DNA of 64,000 bases from Clostridiaceae bacterium Marseille-Q3526. Lineage in GTDB: Bacteria > Bacillota > Clostridia > Lachnospirales > Lachnospiraceae. Location: positions 77,711-141,710 of the forward strand of contig JAGTTS010000007.1 of NCBI GenBank assembly GCA_018223375.1, read 5' to 3'. The notes below the pieces were generated by a model. The model was given only the letters and a program-made list of their open reading frames with translations, was not told the origin of the DNA and ran no database searches. Below are positions 25,604 through 34,176 of this stretch, piece by piece. The number at the start of each line of letters is the position of its first letter. Position 1 is the first letter of the stretch. The position numbers and the translations under genes were made by a program.

Positions 25604-26932
25604 ATGGCGAATCTGATTACGAACGTATCCAAGTATCTGATGATACTTTTAATTGCGATTTACACCTATTACAATTTCCGGTTTTTCGGAATCAGGGACG
25701 AGTGGGGGAAACGGCGTCTGTGCCGTCTCCAGAACGTGGTGATGGTGTTAATCCACACTCTTGCGTACCTTATTATTTACCTGCGCACAGAGGATGAGAA
25801 GACGCTGATGTTTTTTGGAGCGCAGCTTTTGTTTTTCTTTCTGTATATGGGACTGTACCGGCTGTTTTACAGGAATCTGTCCAGACTTCTTTTAAACAAT
25901 GCCTGTATGCTTCTGTCTACCAGCTTTATTATTCTGACCAGGATTTCCATGGACCGGGCGGTAAGGCAGTTTGCCATTGTGGCGGTGGCTGCCGCCGTTA
26001 CCATGATCATCCCGTTTATTATGGACCGGGCGTGGCAGCTGTCCAAGATTCCGTGGGTTTACGGAAGCATCGGCCTGGCTCTGCTTTTAGTAGTGTGCGT
26101 CATGGGAAATACGGCTTTTGGAGCGCAGCTTTCTATCAATATCGGAGGCTTCTCCTTTCAGCCGTCAGAGTTTGTAAAGATCAGCTTTGTATTCTTTGTG
26201 GCCACTATGTTTTACCGCTCTGTCGATTTCAGGACGATAGCCATTACGACTGCTGTGGCCGCGGCCCATGTGCTGGTGCTGGTGATGTCCAAGGATCTGG
26301 GAAGCGCGCTGATTTTCTTTGTCACCTATCTGCTGATGCTGTTTGTGGCGACGGGAAGCTGGCTCTACCTGGGACTGGGAGCCGGCAGCGGAGCGGCGGC
26401 GGCTGTGATTGCCTACAGCCTGTTTTCCCATGTGCGTACCAGGGTGGAGGCATGGCTGGATCCCTGGAGCGATATTTCGGGAAAGGGATATCAGATCAGC
26501 CAGTCCCTGTTCGCCATTGGAACGGGAGGATGGTTTGGCATGGGGCTTTATCAGGGGATGCCGTCTAAAATTCCGGTGGTGGAAAAGGACTTTGTCTTTT
26601 CAGCCATTTCGGAAGAAATGGGAGGCATCTACTCCATCTGCCTGATTCTCATCTGCCTGGGCTGCTTTATGCAGTTTATGATGATTGCCGCCAAAATGCA
26701 GGCTGTCTTTTATAAGCTGATTGCCTTTGGTCTGGGAACCACGTACATTGTGCAGGTATTTCTGACCATTGGCGGAGTGACGAAATTTATTCCCTCCACA
26801 GGAGTGACGCTGCCGTTTGTCAGCTACGGCGGAAGCTCCATTCTCAGCACCTTTATTGTGTTTAACGTGGTTCAGGGACTGTATATTTTAAAACGCAATG
26901 AAGAGGAGGAAGATTATGATGAAGAAGAATGA
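25604..26932 (+). CDS. FtsW/RodA/SpoVE family peptidoglycan glycosyltransferase
   Basis: 442 residues, about ten membrane spans. The conserved SEDS blocks include GGFSFQPSEFVKISFVFFVA, MSKDLGSALIFFVTYLLMLF and SAISEEMGGIYSICLILI, and the C-terminal FIPSTGVTLPFVSYGGSS. SEDS proteins polymerise lipid II into glycan strands and need a class B PBP partner, which is the next gene overlapping it by 17 bases. FtsW, RodA or SpoVE cannot be distinguished from sequence alone. It begins 10 bases after the U32 gene. Confidence 0.9.
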   Translation: MANLITNVSKYLMILLIAIYTYYNFRFFGIRDEWGKRRLCRLQNVVMVLIHTLAYLIIYLRTEDEKTLMFFGAQLLFFFLYMGLYRLFYRNLSRLLLNNACMLLSTSFIILTRISMDRAVRQFAIVAVAAAVTMIIPFIMDRAWQLSKIPWVYGSIGLALLLVVCVMGNTAFGAQLSINIGGFSFQPSEFVKISFVFFVATMFYRSVDFRTIAITTAVAAAHVLVLVMSKDLGSALIFFVTYLLMLFVATGSWLYLGLGAGSGAAAAVIAYSLFSHVRTRVEAWLDPWSDISGKGYQISQSLFAIGTGGWFGMGLYQGMPSKIPVVEKDFVFSAISEEMGGIYSICLILICLGCFMQFMMIAAKMQAVFYKLIAFGLGTTYIVQVFLTIGGVTKFIPSTGVTLPFVSYGGSSILSTFIVFNVVQGLYILKRNEEEEDYDEEE

Positions 26933-28448
26933 TCCGAGTCCTGAAAAACACGGGAAAGCTTCTGCTTTCCGTTCCAGAAAACGCTCTGAAGCCGCAAAGG
27001 AGCAGGAGCTTAGGGAGGCTGCCAGAGAGAAGGCAGATAAAAATATTCTGCGGATTACCTACGCCTTTGCGGCTTTGTTCATCGGCATGTGCCTTTATCT
27101 GGGCTGGTTTCTTCAGGTGGACAGTGAAACTGTCATCAACAGCTCCTACAATGCCAGGCTGGACCGCTTCTCTGACCGGATTGTAAGGGGAAAGATTCTG
27201 AGCGGAGACGGAAAGGTGCTGGCGGAGACCCAGGTGGCGGAGGAGGGAACAGAGAAGCGGTATTACCCATACAATTACCTCTACGTTCATTCGGTTGGCT
27301 ATTCTGGAAAAAACGGAAAGACAGGCATCGAGTCTCTGGCAAACTTCTATCTGCTGTCCTCCCATGTCAATCTGGTGGAGAAGACGGTCAATGAACTGCA
27401 GGGAAAGAAAAATATCGGAGACAACGTGGTGACGACTCTGGATTCCGATCTGCAGCAGACAGCTTCCGACGCCATGGGAAACAGGAGAGGGGCTGTGATT
27501 GCCATGGAACCTGATACAGGAAAGATTCTGACCATGGTATCCCAGCCGAACTTCAATGCCAATACAGTGGACGAGCAGTGGGCGGAGCTGACTTCACCGG
27601 AGAACACCAAGGCGCAGCTGGTAAACCGCGCGACCCAGGGACTTTACTCCCCAGGCTCTACCTTTAAGATTGTGACGGCTCTGGAGTATCTTCATGAAAA
27701 TCCGGATGGCATGAGCCAGTTTCATTTTGACTGCGACGGCCTGATGGAGCAGGGAGAGTATCAAATCCGCTGCTACCACGGGGAATCCCATGGCAGCCAG
27801 GATCTGCGGATGTCCTTTGCCAATTCCTGCAACGGAGCTTTTTCGACTATGGGTCTGGGGCTGAATCTGACGCAGTTTAACAGTCTTGCCAGCCAGCTTT
27901 TGTTTAACAGCAGTCTGCCCCTTTCTCTTCCCTACAAGGAAAGCTCTTTTGTCATGGGAGAGGGGGCTGACGAGTGGGAACGGCTTCAGACCTCCATCGG
28001 TCAGGGAAAGACGCAGATTACTCCTATGCACAACCTGATGATCACAGCGGCGATTGCCAACGGGGGCACTCTGATGAAGCCCTACCTGATTGATCATGTG
28101 GAAAACGCTGGGGGCCAGACGGTAAAGAAGTTTCTTCCGGAAGCTTACGGCACGCTGATGAGCTCTGAGGACGCCTCTATTCTCAGCGGCCTGATGACGG
28201 CAGTCGTTACAGACGGAACAGGATCCGCGCTTCGGGGCGCTCCCTATACGGCGGCGGGAAAGACGGGATCTGCTGAATTTGAGACAGGAAAAGAGACGCA
28301 TGCCTGGTTTGTGGGCTACGCGCCTGTGGAGGACCCGAAAATCGCAGTCTGCGTGCTCCTGGAGGAGAGCGGGTCAGGCGGAAAGCAGGCGGGACCTGTG
28401 GCCAGAGCCGTTATGGACAAATATTTTGAGAAAAATCCTCTGCAGTAG
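26916..28448 (+). CDS. Class B penicillin-binding protein (peptidoglycan D,D-transpeptidase, PbpA/FtsI type)
   Basis: 510 residues. One membrane anchor (ITYAFAALFIGMCLYLGWFL) is followed by a short N-terminal domain and a complete transpeptidase domain with SxxK (SPGSTFKIVTAL), SxN (SFANSCNGAF) and KTG (AAGKTGSAEF). It crosslinks peptidoglycan and is the likely partner of the preceding SEDS protein. The short pedestal makes it more like PbpA of Actinobacteria/Clostridia than full-length FtsI. AGGAGG at 26904-26909 supports 26916 (or the adjacent ATG at 26919). Confidence 0.88.
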   Translation: MMKKNDPSPEKHGKASAFRSRKRSEAAKEQELREAAREKADKNILRITYAFAALFIGMCLYLGWFLQVDSETVINSSYNARLDRFSDRIVRGKILSGDGKVLAETQVAEEGTEKRYYPYNYLYVHSVGYSGKNGKTGIESLANFYLLSSHVNLVEKTVNELQGKKNIGDNVVTTLDSDLQQTASDAMGNRRGAVIAMEPDTGKILTMVSQPNFNANTVDEQWAELTSPENTKAQLVNRATQGLYSPGSTFKIVTALEYLHENPDGMSQFHFDCDGLMEQGEYQIRCYHGESHGSQDLRMSFANSCNGAFSTMGLGLNLTQFNSLASQLLFNSSLPLSLPYKESSFVMGEGADEWERLQTSIGQGKTQITPMHNLMITAAIANGGTLMKPYLIDHVENAGGQTVKKFLPEAYGTLMSSEDASILSGLMTAVVTDGTGSALRGAPYTAAGKTGSAEFETGKETHAWFVGYAPVEDPKIAVCVLLEESGSGGKQAGPVARAVMDKYFEKNPLQ

Positions 28449-28470
28449 CGGGGACGGATAGGAGAGACGG

Positions 28471-29244
28471 ATGACACAGCTTCAGATGATACTGTTTTTA
28501 TGCCCCATATTCTTTTTTACCAGTTTTGTAGACGCAGTTTCAGGCGGCGGAGGACTGGTGGCCCTGCCGGCCTACCTGTTTACAGGAATGCCGGTACACA
28601 GCGCCTATGCCTGCAATAAAGTGGGATGCGTGGTGGGAAGCTTTACTTCCTTTATCCGCTTTTGGAAAAATGGGCTGATCGATATGAAAACGGCTCTTTT
28701 TGTGGGAGCGGTCACCTTCGCGTGCTCCACCTGCGGAGCGCAGATTGTGCTGCACCTGCCGGATCGGCCTCTTAAGATTATGATTTTAGCCTCCATGCCG
28801 GCTGTGGCGGCCCTGATTTTCTTCCAGAAAAATTATCCTGAGGTAAACAGAACCTCAGAGATCACAGGCTGGAAGCGAGGAGGGCTCTGCCTGCTGTCAG
28901 GAGTTATGATGGGACTTTATGACGGAATTTTAGGGCCTGGCTCCGGAACCGTTGTGATGATTCTCTTTACCAAGCTGTTAAAATACAATTTAATTACTGC
29001 ATCGGGAAATACGAAGGTCATTCTGCTGGCCTCCACTCTGGCCGCCTCGGTGTCCTATATCCTGGCGGGAAAGGTGATCTGGACCGTGGCAGTTCCTGTG
29101 TCTGTCTTCGGAATGCTGGGAGGATATGTGGGCGCCGGAATGGCCATCAAAAAAGGCACAAAATTTATCCGCCCCATGATGCTTGGCATCGCGGCCTTCC
29201 TGGTGATCAAAATGGCGGTGGATCTGGCTGCCGGAGGGCAGTAG
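28471..29244 (+). CDS. TauE/SafE (TSUP) family sulfite/anion exporter
   Basis: 257 residues, seven to eight membrane spans. The N-terminal SFVDAVSGGGGLVALPAYL and NKVGCVVGSFTSFIRFWK, and the repeat GVMMGLYDGILGPGSGTVV, are family signatures. TSUP proteins move sulfite, sulfonates or related organic anions; the substrate cannot be named. It follows the PBP gene by 22 bases and may share its transcript. Confidence 0.85.
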   Translation: MTQLQMILFLCPIFFFTSFVDAVSGGGGLVALPAYLFTGMPVHSAYACNKVGCVVGSFTSFIRFWKNGLIDMKTALFVGAVTFACSTCGAQIVLHLPDRPLKIMILASMPAVAALIFFQKNYPEVNRTSEITGWKRGGLCLLSGVMMGLYDGILGPGSGTVVMILFTKLLKYNLITASGNTKVILLASTLAASVSYILAGKVIWTVAVPVSVFGMLGGYVGAGMAIKKGTKFIRPMMLGIAAFLVIKMAVDLAAGGQ

Positions 29245-29274
29245 GGATACCGCGGCCGGATTTTCCTCTCCGTC

Positions 29275-29303
29275 TTGCACATTGTCCCAAAAAGCAGTAT
29301 ACT
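29275..29303 (+). promoter_or_regulatory. Promoter of NUDIX gene
   Basis: TTGCAC (29275-29280), 17 bases, TATACT (29298-29303). Confidence 0.6.
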
Positions 29304-29335
29304 AAACAGTAATAACAACGCCAGGAGGGATTGCG

Positions 29336-29788
29336 ATGATTGAGGCAACGAGCTGCGGCGGTGTGGTTATTTTTCGAGGTAAAATTCTTGTTTTGTATAA
29401 GAATTATAAGAACAAGTATGAAGGATGGGTTTTGCCGAAGGGAACTGTAGAGCCTGGGGAAGAGTTCAAGGAAACTGCCCTCAGGGAGGTCAAGGAAGAG
29501 ACAGGCGTCACTGCGTCGATTATCAAGTATATCGGCAAGAGCCAGTACACGTTCAACACTCCGCAGGATATGGTGGAGAAGGACGTCCACTGGTATCTGA
29601 TGATGGCGGACAGCTATTACAGTAAACCACAGCGGGAAGAGTATTTTGTGGATTCAGGTTATTATAAGTTTTATGAGGCTTATCATCTGCTTAAGTTTTC
29701 CAATGAAAAGCAGATTCTGGAAAAGGCTTATAATGAATACCTGGATTTGAAGAGGAGTAATCTTTGGGGGTCAAAAAAGTACTTTTAA
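29336..29788 (+). CDS. NUDIX hydrolase
   Basis: 150 residues. The full Nudix box is present: GTVEPGEEFKETALREVKEE followed by TGV, preceded by WVLPK. Such enzymes hydrolyse nucleoside diphosphate derivatives; WVLPKGTVE resembles the diadenosine/diphosphoinositol polyphosphate hydrolase subgroup (WxLPKG). Cytosolic. AGGAGG precedes the ATG, and a strong terminator ends this single-gene unit. Confidence 0.9.
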   Translation: MIEATSCGGVVIFRGKILVLYKNYKNKYEGWVLPKGTVEPGEEFKETALREVKEETGVTASIIKYIGKSQYTFNTPQDMVEKDVHWYLMMADSYYSKPQREEYFVDSGYYKFYEAYHLLKFSNEKQILEKAYNEYLDLKRSNLWGSKKYF

Positions 29789-29801
29789 GAGCAACGGACA
29801 G

Positions 29802-29842
29802 AGGGCTGAAACACACGGGACAGACGTGTGCTTCAGCCTTTT
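29802..29842 (+). terminator. Terminator after NUDIX gene
   Basis: AGGGCTGAAACACACG / CGTGTGCTTCAGCCTTTT hairpin with U tract. Confidence 0.8.
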
Positions 29843-29889
29843 CTGATCCAGCGGGAAATTTCGTTTTGATTGAAAAATCTGGCTAATTA

Positions 29890-29918
29890 TATTAAAATGG
29901 CATATAATACCGCTTAAG
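29890..29918 (+). promoter_or_regulatory. Promoter of M32 carboxypeptidase
   Basis: TATAAT at 29913-29918 with a weak -35 (TGGCTA, 29890-29895). Confidence 0.45.
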
Positions 29919-29969
29919 TCCTCGGCGGGATCTGCTGAGGGCAGGAGGAGAGAAAAGGAGAATAGGATC

Positions 29970-31454
29970 ATGAACCAGTCATTTGAAAAATTACAGAATC
30001 AGCTGGAAAAGGCTATGGCCCTTCAGACGGCTATGGTGCTGTTTGAGTGGGATAATGAGACTGCGGCGCCGAAGGAGGCAGCAGAGAGAACGGCGGCGGT
30101 CATCGGTTCTCTTTCCAGCCAGTATCTTGATATTATGACAGGAGAGAAGCTGAAAACTGCCTTGGAAGAGTGCCTTGGACAGATGTCCGAAATGACGGAA
30201 GTGGAGCAGGCCATCGTCAGAGAGACAGAGGAAGAGGTGGAAAAGCTGGAGCGCATTCCGGCCGACGAGTACCGCAGCTTTGCAGAGCTGACAGCCAGGG
30301 CAACCGGCATCTGGGCAGACGCCAGGGAGAAGAAGGATTTTTCCCTGTTCGCGCCGGTTTTAAAGGAAATTGTGGATTATCAGAAGCGGTTTGCTTCCTA
30401 CCAGGCCAAAGAGGGACAGAAGCTTTACGACGTGATGCTGGACAATTATGAGAAGGATTTTGGCATGAAGGAGCTGGACGAGTTCTTCCGCGTTGTGAAA
30501 GAGGGAATCGTGCCGCTTTTAAAGGAGTCTGCAAAGCGCTCGGAGCAGATCGACGACAGCTTTTTAAGCGCCGGATATACAGAGGAGCAGCAGGAAAAGG
30601 CGGCTCGTTTCCTGGCGGAATATGTGGGCTTTGACTTTGACAGGGGAATTCTGGCTGTCAGCGCGCATCCGTTTACCACGAACCTGCACAATAAAGATGT
30701 GAGAATTACCACACACTACCTGGATCGGATTGACTCTTCCATCTATTCGGTGATTCACGAGTCGGGCCATGCGGTTTATGAGCTGGGAATCAGAGATGAT
30801 TTGACCCAGACGCCGGCCGGGCAGGGGGCGTCCATGGGAATGCATGAATCCCAGTCCAGATTTTTCGAGAATATTATGGGACGGAACAGAAATTTCTGGG
30901 TTCCCATTTATGGAAACATGCAGGAGATATTCGGCAGTCCTTTAAAGGAAGTGAGCCTGGACGATTTTCTGGCGGCAGTGAACAAGACGATCCCGGGACT
31001 GATCCGGACGGAGGCGGACGAGCTTTCCTACTGCCTGCACGTGCTGGTGCGGTATGAGATAGAAAAGCTGATGATCGAGGAAAATGCTGAGATTGACAGT
31101 CTTCCAGAGCTGTGGAACGACAAGTATGAGGAGTATCTGGGAATCCGCCCGAAAGATGACGGAGAAGGCATTTTGCAGGATATCCACTGGTCTCAGGGTT
31201 CCTTCGGCTACTTCCCGTCCTACGCTCTGGGCAACGCCTTCGGCGCCCAGCTCTATCACAGAATGAAGCAGGAGATGGATTTTGACGGGCTTCTCAGAGA
31301 GGGAAGAGCAGACGTAATCAGAGAATATCTGCGGGAGCACATTCATCAGTACGGAAAGCTTAAGACCAGCCGCCAGCTGTTAAAGGACGCTACAGGAGAA
31401 GACTTTAACCCGGCCTATTATGTAGAATATTTAACAGAACGGTACGGAAAGTAG
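29970..31454 (+). CDS. M32 family metallocarboxypeptidase
   Basis: 494 residues, standard length. All M32 signatures are visible in order: HPFT (SAHPFTTNLH), DVRITT (DxRxT), HESGHAVYELG (HExxH zinc site), IRTEAD (IRxxAD) and GILQDIHWSQGSFGYFPSYA (GxxQDxHW). It removes C-terminal residues from peptides in the cytosol and is related to thermostable carboxypeptidase 1. GGAGGAG precedes the ATG. Monocistronic with its own terminator. Confidence 0.93.
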   Translation: MNQSFEKLQNQLEKAMALQTAMVLFEWDNETAAPKEAAERTAAVIGSLSSQYLDIMTGEKLKTALEECLGQMSEMTEVEQAIVRETEEEVEKLERIPADEYRSFAELTARATGIWADAREKKDFSLFAPVLKEIVDYQKRFASYQAKEGQKLYDVMLDNYEKDFGMKELDEFFRVVKEGIVPLLKESAKRSEQIDDSFLSAGYTEEQQEKAARFLAEYVGFDFDRGILAVSAHPFTTNLHNKDVRITTHYLDRIDSSIYSVIHESGHAVYELGIRDDLTQTPAGQGASMGMHESQSRFFENIMGRNRNFWVPIYGNMQEIFGSPLKEVSLDDFLAAVNKTIPGLIRTEADELSYCLHVLVRYEIEKLMIEENAEIDSLPELWNDKYEEYLGIRPKDDGEGILQDIHWSQGSFGYFPSYALGNAFGAQLYHRMKQEMDFDGLLREGRADVIREYLREHIHQYGKLKTSRQLLKDATGEDFNPAYYVEYLTERYGK

Positions 31455-31470
31455 ACGCGCTGGAGAAATT

Positions 31471-31510
31471 AAAAAAACCGGCATTTCTATGTCAGGAATG
31501 CCGGTTTTTT
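31471..31510. terminator. Bidirectional terminator (M32 / YihY)
   Basis: AAAAAACCGGCATT / AATGCCGGTTTTTT, symmetric with A and T flanks, serving both convergent genes. Confidence 0.85.
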
Positions 31511-32331
31511 CGGAAATGCTCCATTTTCGACAGGTGGAAATTGATTTCCGCCCCCATGAAGAGAATACAGATGCAGAAGTACAGCCACAGCATCAGCACG
31601 GCTACGCTGGCAAGACTTCCGTACATGGTGGAGAATCTTGAAAAGTATTTAAAGTAAAGAGAGAAGGCGAAGGAGAACAGAATCCAGCATACCGTAGAGA
31701 ACACAGCTCCCGGGAGCTGGCTTTTCAGCCTCATCTTCTCATAGGGGAGAAAGGTATAAAGGCCTGTGAAAAACACAGCCAGAATAATCAGAGACAGAAT
31801 GGATCGCAGACTGATCAGGTAAGGAGACAGAAAGCGGAGAAAGGGCAGAAACCGGAGCGCCAGATTCTGGAGAACCGTTCCGAAGACCAGAAGAGCCAGA
31901 GACATGACGCAGACAGCCATGAATACGATGGTGTAGCCGGAGTTAATCAGACGGCTGGTTACATAGCCTCTCCGCTTCGGACAGCCGGTGATCCGGTTCA
32001 GCCCCCGCTCAATGCCCTGTATTCCCCTGGCGGCTGACCAGAGGGTGACGATGGAGGATACGGAGAGCAGGGCGGCGGAGGATTTGGAATAAATTTCGCC
32101 GATAATAGTGTACACCAGAGGCTGTACTTCTATGGGGAGCAGCCGGGACAGCAGGTAGAGCAGATCCGACTGCTGCACAGCGGGAACAAACTGAAGCACT
32201 GTGAGGAGGAGAATGATAAACGGCACGGAGGAGAGCACAATAAAAAAGGATGCCTGAGCGGCATACACCGTGATCTCATCCCTTACGAATTTATCATATA
32301 TCTGTTTGCAGTGTACCAGAAAATAGATCAT
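31492..32331 (-). CDS. YihY/virulence factor BrkB family membrane protein
   Basis: 279 residues with about six membrane spans. ITVYAAQASFFIVLSSVPFI near the N-terminus, TLWSAARGIQGIERGLNRI and the C-terminal ASVAVLMLWLYFCICILFMG-AEIN are YihY/BrkB blocks. The family was once misannotated as RNase BN; function is uncertain. The start at 32331 has GGAG 7 bases upstream; upstream in-frame ATGs would add up to 20 residues. It is divergent from the ABC exporter. Confidence 0.85.
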   Translation of the reverse strand: MIYFLVHCKQIYDKFVRDEITVYAAQASFFIVLSSVPFIILLLTVLQFVPAVQQSDLLYLLSRLLPIEVQPLVYTIIGEIYSKSSAALLSVSSIVTLWSAARGIQGIERGLNRITGCPKRRGYVTSRLINSGYTIVFMAVCVMSLALLVFGTVLQNLALRFLPFLRFLSPYLISLRSILSLIILAVFFTGLYTFLPYEKMRLKSQLPGAVFSTVCWILFSFAFSLYFKYFSRFSTMYGSLASVAVLMLWLYFCICILFMGAEINFHLSKMEHFRKNRHS

Positions 32332-32418
32332 ACATTTCTCCATTTGTTTCGATTCTATTAACATATTATCACGGGGGAGGAAAAATAACAACTTTTCTTG
32401 AAAATTAAGAGGATTACA

Positions 32419-34176
32419 ATGAAAAAGCTACTGAACTATCTAAGCGCCTACAAAAAGGAAGCAGTGCTGGCGCCTCTTTTTAAAATGCTGGAGGCCAGCT
32501 TTGAGCTGCTGGTTCCTCTTGTCATGGCCCAAATCATCGACACGGGAATCAAAAACCAGGATTTGGCCTACATTTTAAAAATGGGAGCTGTTTTAGTGCT
32601 TCTGGGAGTGATAGGTCTTGCCTGCTCCCTGACTGCCCAGTATTTTGCGGCCAGGGCGGCAGTGGGATTCGGAGCGGGAGTGAGACGGGATCTGTTCCGC
32701 CATATTAACCGCCTGTCCTATTCGGAAATCGACGCCCAGGGAACGGCGACTCTGATTACCAGAATGACCAGCGATGTCAACCAGGTGCAGTCGGGAGTCA
32801 ATCTGACACTCCGCCTGTTCCTGCGCTCTCCGTTTATCGTATTCGGGGCCATGATTATGGCCTTTACCATTGATGTGAAATCAGCGCTTATTTTCGTGGC
32901 GGCGATTCCCCTGCTCTCCTTGGTAGTGTTCGGCATTATGCTGATCAGCATGCCTCTCTACAAACGAGTGCAGAGACAGCTGGACCGGGTAATGCAGATT
33001 ACCAGGGAAAACCTGACGGGAGCCAGGGTGATACGGGCCTTTAACAGAGAGCAGGACGAGATTGCCTCCTTTAAAGAGGAGGGAGGGCTCTTAATCCGCT
33101 TCCAGATTTTTGTGGGACGGATTTCCGCTCTTTTAAATCCAGTTACCTATGTGATTGTCAACCTGGCGATTGTGGCTCTGATTTACACGGGAGCGGGACA
33201 GGTGGACAGCGGACGGATCCCGCAGGGAGAGGTAGTGGCCCTTGTCAACTACATGTCCCAGATTCTGGTGGAGCTGATTAAGCTGGCCAATTTGATTATT
33301 TCTATCACCAAAGCGCTGGCCTGCGCGGGACGCATCAGCAGCGTGTTCGAGATGGAGAGCAGTATTGCGGATCCAGGAGAAGAAAAGGGCGGGCAGGTGA
33401 AGGAAGGTGAGAATCCCTCTGTTTCCGGAACGCCCAGGGTTTCCTTCCAGAACGTCAGCTTCTCCTACCAGGGATCCAAAGAAGAGTCTCTCTCTGACAT
33501 CAGTTTTGATGCTGCGCCTGGAGAGATCATCGGCGTGATTGGAGGAACCGGATCTGGAAAATCCACTCTGGTGAACCTGATTCCGCGGTTTTACGATGTG
33601 ACAAAGGGGCAGGTTCTGGTCAATGGAACCGATGTGAGAGCTCAGTCCCTCTCGAAACTGAGGGGACAGATAGGAGTGGTTCCCCAGAAGGCCGTTCTCT
33701 TTAAGGGAACCGTCCGCGACAACATACGCTGGGGAAAGGAGGACGCCTCTGACCGGGAGATAGAGGAAGCGCTGGAAACAGCACAGGCCCTGGAGGTGGT
33801 GAAATCCAGGGAAAACGGTCTGGACGCCATGATTTTCCAGGGAGGGAAAAACCTGTCCGGAGGACAGAGACAGAGACTTACCATTGCCAGAGCCCTGGTG
33901 AGGAAGCCGCAGATTTTAATTCTGGACGACAGCTCGTCGGCTCTTGATTTTGCCACAGACGCCAGACTGAGGAAGGCCCTGAGGGAGCGCACAGGGGGCG
34001 CTGCCGTTTTCCTGGTATCTCAGAGAGCCTCGGCTCTGCGCCACGCAGATCAGATTCTGGTGCTGGACGATGGAAGGCTGGCAGGAAAGGGAAAGCATGA
34101 GGAATTATTGGAGACCTGCCCTGTGTACAGGGAAATCTGCCTGTCCCAGATTTCTGGAGAGGAGGCGGAGCAGTGA
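32419..34176 (+). CDS. Heterodimeric ABC exporter half-transporter, degenerate-site subunit
   Basis: 585 residues: six-helix exporter domain then an ATPase domain with Walker A GGTGSGKSTLVNL, signature LSGGQRQRL and Walker B ILILDDSSSALD. The residue after the Walker B Asp is Asp instead of the catalytic Glu, as in the degenerate subunit of TM287/288, LmrCD and YheIH-type heterodimers. It therefore probably pairs with the next gene, which overlaps its stop codon (TGATG). Substrates are likely lipophilic compounds. The start at 32419 has AAGAGGA upstream. Confidence 0.88.
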   Translation: MKKLLNYLSAYKKEAVLAPLFKMLEASFELLVPLVMAQIIDTGIKNQDLAYILKMGAVLVLLGVIGLACSLTAQYFAARAAVGFGAGVRRDLFRHINRLSYSEIDAQGTATLITRMTSDVNQVQSGVNLTLRLFLRSPFIVFGAMIMAFTIDVKSALIFVAAIPLLSLVVFGIMLISMPLYKRVQRQLDRVMQITRENLTGARVIRAFNREQDEIASFKEEGGLLIRFQIFVGRISALLNPVTYVIVNLAIVALIYTGAGQVDSGRIPQGEVVALVNYMSQILVELIKLANLIISITKALACAGRISSVFEMESSIADPGEEKGGQVKEGENPSVSGTPRVSFQNVSFSYQGSKEESLSDISFDAAPGEIIGVIGGTGSGKSTLVNLIPRFYDVTKGQVLVNGTDVRAQSLSKLRGQIGVVPQKAVLFKGTVRDNIRWGKEDASDREIEEALETAQALEVVKSRENGLDAMIFQGGKNLSGGQRQRLTIARALVRKPQILILDDSSSALDFATDARLRKALRERTGGAAVFLVSQRASALRHADQILVLDDGRLAGKGKHEELLETCPVYREICLSQISGEEAEQ